Shown: positions 18,505 through 27,072 of the stretch, one piece after another | Position numbering within the stretch: the first letter of the stretch is position 1 | How the letters are laid out: each line of letters opens with the position of its first letter | Origin: Liquorilactobacillus vini DSM 20605 | GTDB lineage: Bacteria; Bacillota; Bacilli; Lactobacillales; Lactobacillaceae | NCBI RefSeq assembly: GCF_000255495.1 | Contig: NZ_AHYZ01000080.1 | Location: 1-54,088, forward strand | Direction: 5' to 3' | Length of the DNA: 54,088 nt | Program-made: the position numbers and the translations under genes | Notes under the pieces: model-generated | Told to the model about the DNA's origin: nothing | The model's database searches: none | The model's input: the letters and a program-made list of their open reading frames with translations, nothing else

Positions 18505-19476
18505 ATGACTGATATTAATGATGTTGCAAAATTAGCCGGGGTTTCGCGTGGATCAGTCTCAAACTATCTAAATGGCGCCAAAATGCGGCCAGCAACGCGT
18601 GCTAAAATTGTTTCCGCCATTGACCAGCTCCATTATTTGCCTAATGGTACCGCTCAAGCCTTAAAGAGGCGGCAAACTAATTATATTGTTTTAATCTTGC
18701 CTAAAATTACAACTCCTTTTTTTGCCAAATTAGCTGAACAAATTCAACTTGAAGCTAAAAAAAGGCAATTAAAACTTATTTTAGGTATTTCTGGCAGTCA
18801 AGCAAAAAACGAACTTGAATATTTACAAATGGCCCAAGTCCAAAAAGTTGCTGGCATTATTACCATGTCATATTCTGATATCACACCTTGGCTGAATGTT
18901 AAGATTCCACTGATTACTCTGGAACATCGGCTTACTGAAGAAGTACCACTGATCTCAGCCGATAATTATGCTGGTGGCAAGTTAGCAGCAGCTCGGCTAA
19001 TTGCTACAGGTTGTCAAAAATTAGCCTTTGTTGGTTATCAACCGCTTGAAAATTCGGCTTTTCAACGTTACCAGGGATTTCTGGATCAATGTTTGCAGCA
19101 AAATATTGAATGTGAAAAAATCTTGTTGCCCAACCATATTAATACTCGATTTTTAGGCAAATGGCTGAAACTTAATTTTAATTCAACTAATTTTAAATAC
19201 GATGGAATTTTTGCGGTTTCTGATGCCCTAGCTTTACAAATTTGGCTTGGATTGCAACAGCAACAAGTTATGGTGCCACAAAATGTCCAATTGATTGGTT
19301 TTGATGGCGTCCCTGCTTATTCAGGAACTCAATTGAAGCTTTCATCGATCAAACAACCGGTTGAGCAAATGGCCCAAGCAGCGGTTGTCGCTCTTGTTAA
19401 CTTGATCAATGGTCAAGTACCGTCTTCACCACAGATTTTGCCGGTGAGTTTTCATGCTGGTTTAACTACTAAATAA
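18505..19476 (+). CDS. LacI-family transcriptional repressor of the glucosidase operon
   Basis: A 323-residue regulator: N-terminal helix-turn-helix (INDVAKLAGVSRGSVSNYLNG, about 3-24) with hinge helix (NGTAQALKRR), then a periplasmic-binding-protein-like effector domain ending LSSIKQPVEQMAQAAVVALVNLINGQ. The usual first specificity helix V-S-x-x-T-V reads VSRGSVSNYLN. It is the second gene of the operon and most likely binds the palindrome at 16780-16793, giving autoregulation. The inducer is probably an isomalto-oligosaccharide or a derivative (inferred). GAGGG lies in the 10-base gap before its ATG. Confidence 0.92.
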   Translation: MTDINDVAKLAGVSRGSVSNYLNGAKMRPATRAKIVSAIDQLHYLPNGTAQALKRRQTNYIVLILPKITTPFFAKLAEQIQLEAKKRQLKLILGISGSQAKNELEYLQMAQVQKVAGIITMSYSDITPWLNVKIPLITLEHRLTEEVPLISADNYAGGKLAAARLIATGCQKLAFVGYQPLENSAFQRYQGFLDQCLQQNIECEKILLPNHINTRFLGKWLKLNFNSTNFKYDGIFAVSDALALQIWLGLQQQQVMVPQNVQLIGFDGVPAYSGTQLKLSSIKQPVEQMAQAAVVALVNLINGQVPSSPQILPVSFHAGLTTK

Positions 19477-19501
19477 AATATTTATTTGCCGATAAAAAAT
19501 C

Positions 19502-19537
19502 AAAAAGTCGCTAATCAACTGATTAGTGACTTTTTTT
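19502..19537. terminator. Bidirectional terminator between lacI and icd
   Basis: Arms AAAAGTC-G-CTAATC and GATTAG-T-GACTTTT around an AACT loop, with a T-run on the plus strand and an A-run giving T on the minus strand. Separates convergent operons. Confidence 0.88.
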
Positions 19538-19551
19538 ATCTAAGCTAAGTT

Positions 19552-20826
19552 TTAATTTTGCTCAATCAATGCAGCTAAATAACTTGCAAAACCACTCGTT
19601 GACAACTCAACAGCATCTGGCAGTGCTTTAGCAAAATCAACCGTGACATGCTGATCAGCAATTGCCTGACTAACTGCTTTTTTTATTAAATCAGCGGCTT
19701 GTTGCCAACCAAGATATTCAAACATCATAACTCCAGACAAAATCATCGAGGTCGGATTTAATTTGTTTTGTCCGGCAAACTGTGGTGCAGTACCATGCGT
19801 GGCCTCAAAAATTGCTCGTTTGGTTTGATAGTTGATGTTAGCTCCGGGAGCAATCCCAATGCCTCCAACTTGAGCCGCCAAAGCATCAGAAATATAATCA
19901 CCATTCAAATTCAAAGTTGCCACCACGTCAAACTTCTCGGGATGCAATAAAGATTGCTGAAAGAAATTATCGGTTATCAGATCATTAACAATAATTTTTC
20001 CTGCTTTAACTGCTCTCGCTTGGGCTACTTGTGCTTCATCATATCCTGCCTGTCGTAATACATCGGTATACTCTTCCATCGTAAAGACTTGATCCTTGAA
20101 TTCTTGAGCTGCTTGATAACCCCAGTTTTTAAAACCGCCTTCTGTTTTTTTCATAATATTTCCCTTATGAACTAACGTAACAGTCTGCAAATGGTGATCA
20201 ATTGCATACTGAATAGCAGCTTTAACTAGGCGCTTTGATCCTTCACTTGAAACGGGTTTGATTGCAAAAGCCGAAGTATCTGGAAAACGAACTTTTGCAA
20301 ATTGATGATACTTTTTTAAGAACGCTAACAACTCATCTGCTGCAGGTGTTTGTGCAGCAAAGTCGATTCCAGCGTAAATATCTTCAGTATTTTCCCGAAA
20401 AACAGTAATAGAAACTTTCCCCGGATATTTGACCGGTGATGGACTGCCAGCAAAATACTCAACCGGTCGGACGCAGGCAAATAAATCAAGTTCTTGCCTT
20501 AAAGTCACATTTAATGAACGATGTCCCTTACCAATTGGCGTTGTCAGTGGTCCCTTGATTGAAACCAGATAGTCCTTTAATGCCGCTATCGTTTTCGCCG
20601 GCAGCCATTCTCCTGTTCGATCATAGGCTGCCTGTCCAGCTAAATATTGCTTCCAAATCACTTGCTTAGTCCCTTGATATGCTTTGTCAACTGCAGCATC
20701 AAAAACTTTTTTAGCTGCCGTCCAAATTTCTGGCCCGATTCCATCACCAGCGATAAAGGGAATGATGGGGAAATCTGGCACTTGCAGTTGATTGTGTTGA
20801 ACTGAAATCTTTTCTGGTTTTGTCAC
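19552..20826 (-). CDS. icd: NADP-type isocitrate dehydrogenase
   Basis: Oxidative decarboxylation of isocitrate to 2-oxoglutarate. The 424-residue product shows [31 protein letters not shown] (isocitrate binding), [27 protein letters not shown] [20 protein letters not shown], metal-site [17 protein letters not shown] and [11 protein letters not shown]. This is the bacterial homodimeric class. The start is GTG at 20826, eight bases after GAGGAGG. Third gene of acnA-citZ-icd; 89 bases separate it from citZ. No 2-oxoglutarate dehydrogenase is present here, so the pathway probably serves glutamate synthesis. Confidence 0.94.
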   Translation of the reverse strand: MTKPEKISVQHNQLQVPDFPIIPFIAGDGIGPEIWTAAKKVFDAAVDKAYQGTKQVIWKQYLAGQAAYDRTGEWLPAKTIAALKDYLVSIKGPLTTPIGKGHRSLNVTLRQELDLFACVRPVEYFAGSPSPVKYPGKVSITVFRENTEDIYAGIDFAAQTPAADELLAFLKKYHQFAKVRFPDTSAFAIKPVSSEGSKRLVKAAIQYAIDHHLQTVTLVHKGNIMKKTEGGFKNWGYQAAQEFKDQVFTMEEYTDVLRQAGYDEAQVAQARAVKAGKIIVNDLITDNFFQQSLLHPEKFDVVATLNLNGDYISDALAAQVGGIGIAPGANINYQTKRAIFEATHGTAPQFAGQNKLNPTSMILSGVMMFEYLGWQQAADLIKKAVSQAIADQHVTVDFAKALPDAVELSTSGFASYLAALIEQN

Positions 20827-20915
20827 TGCTGATTCCTCCTCAGATGGCTTGATAAACTGCCCTTTGATTCCAGGCTTTTTTCAGTTTCAGCAAAAATAAC
20901 AGATTACTATTTTAT

Positions 20916-21995
20916 TTAAATTTTATAATGACGATTTTGGGGCCCAACATATTCAGAAGATGGGCGGATCAAAATATTCTCTTGACGCTGTTCCATAATA
21001 TGTGCCAACCAACCCACTGTCCGACAAGCAGCAAAAATCATTGTATAAGTTTCCTTTTTTAACCCAATGCAGTGATAAATTAACGCGGTATAATAATCAA
21101 CATTTGGATGAAGTTTATATTTCTTTAACATATAATCAGCTAATTGTTGCTGAATTTGATAATAAGCTTGATTATTAGTCTCAACAGCTAATTTTTGGGC
21201 AATTTTTTTCAAAATAAAAGCACGGGGATCGCCACTTTTATATATTCGATGACCGAATCCCATAATTTTACGTTTTTGTGCCAACTGATCCTTAATATAT
21301 TCAACTGGATCTAACTGCTGATTTTTGATTTTCTGCAGCATTTCAAAAACTCTTTCATTAGCGCCACCATGCAGCGGACCTTTTAGCGCACAAACTGCCG
21401 CTGTTAAACAAGAATAATAATCCGATAAAGTCGAAGCTACCACTCGCGCTGTAAAGGTTGAAGCGTTAAATTCATGATCGGCATGCAAAATCATCACCGT
21501 CGAAAACATACGCGTAAGTTCGCTTGATGGTCGTTTACCAGTTATCATATAAAGAAAGTTTTCCACAACACTCAGTTGAGGATCAACATCGATTAATGGC
21601 TCATTATCTCGAATTCGGATAATTGCTGCAATGGCCGTCAGCATTTTTGAGAGAATCTTAGGTGGCTCATCGTGCTCGACATCGTTGGTTGTCCCTAACA
21701 GAGAAGTTGTTGTCCGGAGAATACTCATAGGATGTTGTGGTTCTTTAGCTATATATAATAGCAATCTGATCGTTTCTGCTGGCAAAATCATTTTATTGAC
21801 TAATTGTTGTCGAAATTTTTTCAATTTCTGCTGATCAGGCAATTGCTTGTACCACAAGAGAAAAACAACTTCTTCAAACGTTGCACTAGCAATTTCTTCA
21901 ATCGGATAGCCTACGTACGTTAAATGAGCATTCGCCGTTGAACTAATTTTTGTTTGATCAACAACAACTCCGTCTAAGCCCTTTTGACAATCCAT
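20916..21995 (-). CDS. citZ: Citrate synthase
   Basis: Condenses acetyl-CoA and oxaloacetate to citrate. It is a short 359-residue, Gram-positive-type enzyme. Catalytic residues are in their usual motifs: His in GPLHGGANE, His in GFGHRIYK and Asp in NVDYYTAL. It begins GLDGVVVDQTKIS, as in this family, and ends RPSSEYVGPQNRHY. GAGGAGG precedes the ATG. It lies 23 bases after acnA on the same strand, so the two are surely cotranscribed. A 2-methylcitrate synthase is possible by family, but the acnA/icd context argues for citrate. Confidence 0.93.
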   Translation of the reverse strand: MDCQKGLDGVVVDQTKISSTANAHLTYVGYPIEEIASATFEEVVFLLWYKQLPDQQKLKKFRQQLVNKMILPAETIRLLLYIAKEPQHPMSILRTTTSLLGTTNDVEHDEPPKILSKMLTAIAAIIRIRDNEPLIDVDPQLSVVENFLYMITGKRPSSELTRMFSTVMILHADHEFNASTFTARVVASTLSDYYSCLTAAVCALKGPLHGGANERVFEMLQKIKNQQLDPVEYIKDQLAQKRKIMGFGHRIYKSGDPRAFILKKIAQKLAVETNNQAYYQIQQQLADYMLKKYKLHPNVDYYTALIYHCIGLKKETYTMIFAACRTVGWLAHIMEQRQENILIRPSSEYVGPQNRHYKI

Positions 21996-22018
21996 TAAAT
22001 TCCCTCCTCAAAAATAAA

Positions 22019-24631
22019 TTAATTCTCGGCCATTTTCTTGGTTAAGACATATGGCAGAATTCCTTGTGACCGATAATATTGATTATCGATTGGCGCATCA
22101 AACCGAACCCGCACATCAAATTCAATTTGATGTGCTTGATTCTGGGCTTTAACATGAGCAGTCTGTCCAGTCAACTTAATGGTAAATGTTTCACTGCCAT
22201 CTAATCCCAAACTGTCAGTATTTTGCCCCGACAAATACTGTAGTGGCAGGACACCCATCATAACTAGATTTGAGCGATGAATTCGTTCAAAACTTTCCGC
22301 AATGACCGCTTTGACACCTAGCATTTGAACACCTTTGGCTGCCCAATCACGCGATGAACCCATCCCATAATCCTTACCAGCTAAAATGACCGTTCCAATC
22401 TTCTGTTTTTTGTAATCCATTGCTGCCGCGTAAATTGTCGTTTCTTTACCAGTTAACCAAGATTTAGTAAAGCCGCCATGTTTTTGCGGAGTAAGTTGGT
22501 TTTGCAACCGAATATTAGCTAAGGTGCCCCGAATCATAACTTCATGATTACCGCGCCGCGAACCATAAGAATTAAAGTCCTCAGGTTTCACACCACAGCT
22601 TAACAAATATTGACCGGCCGGAGTATCCTGCCCAATGAAGCCAGCTGGTGAAATATGGTCGGTGGTAATTGAATCGCCCAACTTAGCTAACACCCTCAGA
22701 TCAGCTAACTGCTTTGTTTGCGGTTCAAACAACGGCGGTAAAGCCAGATAAGTTGAATTCTGATTCCAGTGATAAGTCACAGATTTAGTAACTGGCAGAG
22801 CATTCCAAGTTGCATTTTGCTCAAAAATATTTTGGTAATTGTCAGAAAATAATTTCGGCTTGACATAATCATGAATGATTTTAGTAACCTCTTCACTCGA
22901 TGGCCAAAGATCCTTTAGATAAACTGGGGTGCCGGTCTGATCTTGACCAAGTTCTTGTTTAGTCAAATCAATATCTAAGGTCCCAGCTAAAGCATAAGCA
23001 ATTACTAAGGGCGGAGAAGCCAGATAAGTATCTTTAATCAAAGGATTAACGCGCCCTTCAAAATTACGATTGCCACTCTCAATTGCAGCTAAAGGATAAT
23101 TAGTTTGCGCAACAACCTCTTGAACACCTGCATTTAATTTACCTGAATTACCGATACAAGTTGTACAACCATAACCGACAATATTAAATCCTAACTGATC
23201 GAGGTAAGGCTGGAGACGTGAAGCTTTGAGATAGTCGGCAACAACACGCGAACCTGGAGCAAACGAAGTCTTAACATACGCTGGAATCTGAAGACCCTTT
23301 TCGATAGCTTTTTTGGCAATTAAAGCCGCTGTGATTAAAATTTCTGGATTTGACGTATTAGTGCAGCTCGTAATTGCTGCAATTCCTAAAGCACCCGGCT
23401 GCAAAGCAAATTTTTGTTCATTAATCTCGACCTGACAATCTGGCAGATCATAACCAGCAAAATACTTTGGCAATTGAGCTAAATTCACTAAGTCTTGTGG
23501 GCGTTTTGGTCCAGCAACGCTACTTTTAACCGTCCGCAAATCTAATTCGACGTTTTCAGAATAATGCCGCTGATTATCTTCGACTTGCCGATAAAACAAA
23601 TGATTAGTTTGAGCGTACGTTTTGATCAGCTCAATTTGATCAACTGAGCGATCCGTTAATTTCAAATAAGCTAACGTTTGCTCATCAATTGGGAAAAAAC
23701 CACAAGTTGCGCCATATTCAGGGGCCATATTAGAAATAGTTGCCCGATTTGCCAGCGGTAAGTTCTGCAAACCTGGGCCATAAAACTCAACAAATTTACC
23801 AACAACATTGTGCTGACGCAACAGATGAGTCAAGGTCAAAGCCAAATCCGTTGCCGTCGCCGTCACCGGCAATTTACCAGTTAACCGCACCCCAACTACT
23901 CGCGGCATTGGAAAATATGACTCTTGTCCTAGCATGCTGGCTTCAGCTTCGATTCCACCAACACCCCAGCCTAAAACACCTAAGGCATTAATCATTGTTG
24001 TATGTGAATCGGTTCCAACCAAAGTGTCAGGAAATAAGATCGGAACCTGAGCTTGGCTGAAACGAACAACTGACGATAAATATTCTAGATTTACTTGATG
24101 AATAATTCCGGTATCAGGTGGAATAACAGTCAAATTTGAAAAACTGGCCTGAGCCCACTTTAAGAAAGTATATCTTTCGCGATTACGTTTAAACTCCTGT
24201 TTAACATTATAGTCAAATGCTGCTGGTGTGCCTGCCATGTCAACTTGGACTGAATGATCAATAATCAAATGCACTGGCACATCTGGATTAATCATCGCTG
24301 GGTCGCCCCCTCGCTGTTTAACAGCTTCGCGCATTGCAGCTAAATCAACTAAAGCGGGAACTCCTGTAAAATCTTGTAGAACTACTCGTTCAGGCTTATA
24401 AGGCACATCATGATCATGTTGTTGGTCCCAATTAATAAATGCAGGTAAAAATTTTTTTAAATCCGTCCGCTCTTGACTGTGTCGCAGTGTTAGCTCTAAT
24501 AAAATTCTAATCGAGTATGGCAGACTAGCTATATTCTGATCATGATCAGCCAAAAAGTCTGCTATATCAAAATACGAATATTTTTTTTGTCCAATCGTTA
24601 ATTGCCGCTGATAATCTGGATTTGTCGCCAT
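22019..24631 (-). CDS. acnA: Aconitate hydratase A
   Basis: Interconverts citrate and isocitrate through a 4Fe-4S cluster. The 870-residue product has DSHTTMINALGVLGWGVGGIEAEA, the cluster cysteines in ITSCTNTSNP (one Cys) and YGCTTCIGN (two Cys), and the C-terminal swivel domain with YGSRRGNHEVMIRGTLANIR and AGKDYGMGSSRDWAAKG. Length fits AcnA (IRP-like). GGAGATG precedes the ATG by nine bases. First gene of the acnA-citZ-icd operon. Its promoter region contains an unusual cluster of TTAGAA repeats. Confidence 0.95.
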   Translation of the reverse strand: MATNPDYQRQLTIGQKKYSYFDIADFLADHDQNIASLPYSIRILLELTLRHSQERTDLKKFLPAFINWDQQHDHDVPYKPERVVLQDFTGVPALVDLAAMREAVKQRGGDPAMINPDVPVHLIIDHSVQVDMAGTPAAFDYNVKQEFKRNRERYTFLKWAQASFSNLTVIPPDTGIIHQVNLEYLSSVVRFSQAQVPILFPDTLVGTDSHTTMINALGVLGWGVGGIEAEASMLGQESYFPMPRVVGVRLTGKLPVTATATDLALTLTHLLRQHNVVGKFVEFYGPGLQNLPLANRATISNMAPEYGATCGFFPIDEQTLAYLKLTDRSVDQIELIKTYAQTNHLFYRQVEDNQRHYSENVELDLRTVKSSVAGPKRPQDLVNLAQLPKYFAGYDLPDCQVEINEQKFALQPGALGIAAITSCTNTSNPEILITAALIAKKAIEKGLQIPAYVKTSFAPGSRVVADYLKASRLQPYLDQLGFNIVGYGCTTCIGNSGKLNAGVQEVVAQTNYPLAAIESGNRNFEGRVNPLIKDTYLASPPLVIAYALAGTLDIDLTKQELGQDQTGTPVYLKDLWPSSEEVTKIIHDYVKPKLFSDNYQNIFEQNATWNALPVTKSVTYHWNQNSTYLALPPLFEPQTKQLADLRVLAKLGDSITTDHISPAGFIGQDTPAGQYLLSCGVKPEDFNSYGSRRGNHEVMIRGTLANIRLQNQLTPQKHGGFTKSWLTGKETTIYAAAMDYKKQKIGTVILAGKDYGMGSSRDWAAKGVQMLGVKAVIAESFERIHRSNLVMMGVLPLQYLSGQNTDSLGLDGSETFTIKLTGQTAHVKAQNQAHQIEFDVRVRFDAPIDNQYYRSQGILPYVLTKKMAEN

Positions 24632-24677
24632 TTGCTAAAGCATCTCCATTCATCACCACGTCATGAATTTTTAAATT

Positions 24678-24720
24678 TTCTAACGTGGTCTAATTTCTAA
24701 TCATTCTAACATACTTCTAA
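24678..24720 (-). repeat. Cluster of TTAGAA repeats over the acnA promoter
   Basis: On the minus strand TTAGAA occurs at 24678-24683, 24695-24700, 24704-24709 and 24715-24720, with a degenerate TTAGAC at 24688-24693. The repeats overlap and flank the -10 element. Could be a regulator-binding array. Confidence 0.55.
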
Positions 24721-24730
24721 TCACCTGCAA
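24703..24730 (-). promoter_or_regulatory. Promoter of acnA-citZ-icd
   Basis: Minus strand: TTGCAG (24725-24730), 16-base spacer, TAGAAT (24703-24708) preceded by TGT as an extended -10. The leader to the acnA start is about 65 bases. Confidence 0.6.
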
Positions 24731-24912
24731 ATTACACCTAATGTTAAGTCTCACTAAAAAAGATTCTTTTCAAATAAAAAGTGTAAAAATTTCTCTTTTT
24801 GCAATTAAGTAAGCGGATACAAATTTGTAAACAAAAAAATATTGCCGTTTTACCTTCCAAGTTTTTAACTCCTGAGTCAATTTGAAAGTTTTAGCAATAT
24901 TGGCAAGTAAAT

Positions 24913-25824
24913 TTACTTTTGTTTTGCTGACTTTAGCATTTGCGCACACAGTCGATGACTCAAACAAATATTTTTCTGTTTGAGTTTGGTTGAAGTTTTT
25001 GATTCCACAGCTTGAATGAATGATCTTACCATTTGATAAAAGCCACAGAGCTCCGCTGGTTCTGACCATTTTTTAGAAGTGCTGACTTGTTTGATTAATT
25101 GATTTTGAATTTCTAATTCCTGTAAGTCATTTAAAATATAATGTCCACGATCACTAGTTAACTGAATCTGTTCATCATCAGCATTTGAATGAGCATCTAG
25201 CGCCAGCCAAGCAGTTGAATATTCTGTTTCCAATTGCATAACGGCCGTATCCAACATTCCATTTTGGTTTTTTCTGATTTGACTATTGCATTGTTTAATG
25301 GGCTCGTCAATCAGATAAATCGCTGTATCAATCAAATGAATAAAAATCTCATCAATCGCCGTGGCTGTCCCCAATTTTAAATTATTATAATTTTTAGTTA
25401 TCATCAATAATCTTTTATGCTTGACTTGCTTAAGATCGTCAACTAAAGGCGCAAACCGACGATTAAAGCCCAGCATCAAAATTTGACGATGATTTAACGC
25501 CAAATTTTGTAATTGACGCAACTCAGTCAAGGATTCACCTACCGGCCGATCAATAAAAACATGCACACCATTTTCCAAACATTTTCTAGCTAATTCAAAA
25601 TGAGCTGGGGTTGAGCCATGAATAAAGCAAGCATCAATTCCCAGATCCAGTAATTGCTGCAAGTTATGATATAAGTGGCTTAAACGATATTTTTGCATTA
25701 ATGCTTGTTCAATTTTTTCATCTTGAACTGCAAAATAAAAATCGCCTGAGTCACGCATTGAAAAGTATAATGGTAAATATTCCTTCAAGGCCCGTTTTTC
25801 AATTCCGACTACTCCAAATTTCAT
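24913..25824 (-). CDS. Gfo/Idh/MocA-like oxidoreductase with altered catalytic motif
   Basis: A 303-residue protein with an N-terminal Rossmann start (MKFGVVGIEKRA, with the third Gly of GxGxxG missing), HGSTPAHFELARKCLENGVHVFIDRP and a C-terminal alpha/beta domain with HLIDTAIYLID. The family is NAD(P)-dependent sugar or inositol dehydrogenases. The usual catalytic EKP motif reads DRP here (92-94), so the key Lys is Arg, and activity is uncertain. AAAGGAG precedes the ATG. It lies downstream of the hisC terminator, so it is either read through or has its own weak promoter. No sugar-pathway partner is adjacent. Confidence 0.8.
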   Translation of the reverse strand: MKFGVVGIEKRALKEYLPLYFSMRDSGDFYFAVQDEKIEQALMQKYRLSHLYHNLQQLLDLGIDACFIHGSTPAHFELARKCLENGVHVFIDRPVGESLTELRQLQNLALNHRQILMLGFNRRFAPLVDDLKQVKHKRLLMITKNYNNLKLGTATAIDEIFIHLIDTAIYLIDEPIKQCNSQIRKNQNGMLDTAVMQLETEYSTAWLALDAHSNADDEQIQLTSDRGHYILNDLQELEIQNQLIKQVSTSKKWSEPAELCGFYQMVRSFIQAVESKTSTKLKQKNICLSHRLCAQMLKSAKQK

Positions 25825-25898
25825 CTATTCTTCTCCTTTGACAATTTTGCAAACAAACCATCTGAGAACAATTTAAAACACTTTGCGAAAATTGTCCA

Positions 25899-25944
25899 TA
25901 AAAATCCAGCAGCGGAAACACTCAGATTTCTTTAACTGCTGAAT
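25899..25944 (-). terminator. Terminator of the rocB-like...hisC operon
   Basis: On the minus strand ATTCAGCAG pairs with CTGCTGGAT (one G-U), followed by five T. The stem begins just past the hisC stop codon, marking the 3' end of the operon. Confidence 0.7.
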
Positions 25945-25945
25945 T

Positions 25946-27052
25946 TCATTTAAGACATTCAGAGATTTTTTTGACTAGGTATTGATTTTCTTCCGGCTTA
26001 CCAATTGTGATTCGAACATCTGCGGGTAAATTCCAACCACTTGCTGATCGAATAATAACACCTTTTTCCATTAAACGCATCGCCAATTGATCCGCCGTTC
26101 CCAGATTTTGGGGAATTTTGACTAAAATAAAATTAGCCTGTGATGCAATTGGATCAAAGCCAAGTTGCTTCAACTGGTGAAACAAATCTGAGCGTTGCAG
26201 TGAAATTTGCTTTTTTACTTTTTGGGCTTCGGCTTGATCTTTGGTCAAAGTTGCTAACGCGGCAAACAATCCGGTCCGGTTAACGCAAAATGGCTCTGTG
26301 ATTGTATTGTACATTTTAATGACCGTAGAGTTAGCTACCAAATAGCCGACGCGGGCCCCTGCTAAACCAAAAAATTTTGAGAAGGTTCGAATAATAATAA
26401 CTTTTTTATGCGTTATTTTGGAAACTAAATCTGGCCGCATACCAGCTTCAATAAAATCTGCATAAGCTTCATCAACCACTACCCAAACATCATCTGCTAC
26501 TTGATCGATCAATTCTTCGATTTCTGCTGCTGAATTGATCAAACCTGTCGGATTATTCGGATTGCAAAGCCAGATCAACTTGGTTTGCGGTGTAACTTTG
26601 CTTTTAAAATCAGCTAAATTAAAAGATAAATTAGTTTGAGCCTTGACTAGAACAATTTTTGCTCCCATTAACCGCGATACTTCGCGATATAAACGATAAG
26701 AAGGCTCACCAATTAAAACCTCATCACCTTCGTCTAACAATAACCGAGCAACTGTTTCAATTATGTTGCCTGCTCCACTGCCTAAAGCAACATTTTCGGT
26801 CTTTACCTGATTTAATTTAGCCAGTTGTGCTGTTAAGGTCCGATATTCATCTTCAGGATAGCGATTTAAATACTTAGTGCTCGCAATAATCGCCTGACGC
26901 GCATGCTGATAAGGGCCATAAGGATTTTCATTAGAACCCAACTTGACAACAAAATCCAATCCATAACGTTTTAAAACCGTTGCTTCGCTTTCACCAGGGA
27001 TATAAGGTTGGCAATCAGCAGCATACTTTCTAAAATCAAAATTTTTAATCAA
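25946..27052 (-). CDS. hisC: HisC-like aminotransferase (class I/II PLP)
   Basis: A 368-residue aminotransferase of the histidinol-phosphate type: KLGSNENPYGP, RYPEDEYRTL, GSGAGNIIE, WLCNPNNPTG, VDEAYADF and the PLP-lysine block RTFSKFFGLAGARVGY. No other his gene is nearby. It is the last gene of the importer/hydrolase operon, 20 bases after the class III aminotransferase. It may therefore act on another amino acid (aromatic or arginine-derived) rather than on histidinol phosphate. The start is TTG at 27052, seven bases after AAGGGTG. Confidence 0.82.
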   Translation of the reverse strand: MIKNFDFRKYAADCQPYIPGESEATVLKRYGLDFVVKLGSNENPYGPYQHARQAIIASTKYLNRYPEDEYRTLTAQLAKLNQVKTENVALGSGAGNIIETVARLLLDEGDEVLIGEPSYRLYREVSRLMGAKIVLVKAQTNLSFNLADFKSKVTPQTKLIWLCNPNNPTGLINSAAEIEELIDQVADDVWVVVDEAYADFIEAGMRPDLVSKITHKKVIIIRTFSKFFGLAGARVGYLVANSTVIKMYNTITEPFCVNRTGLFAALATLTKDQAEAQKVKKQISLQRSDLFHQLKQLGFDPIASQANFILVKIPQNLGTADQLAMRLMEKGVIIRSASGWNLPADVRITIGKPEENQYLVKKISECLK

Positions 27053-27072
27053 ATAACTTCACCCTTCAGAAT

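Noticed and set aside
24770..25069. 99-codon minus-strand frame overlapping the oxidoreductase
   Set aside because: Lies mostly inside the real gene in another frame and has no ribosome binding site.
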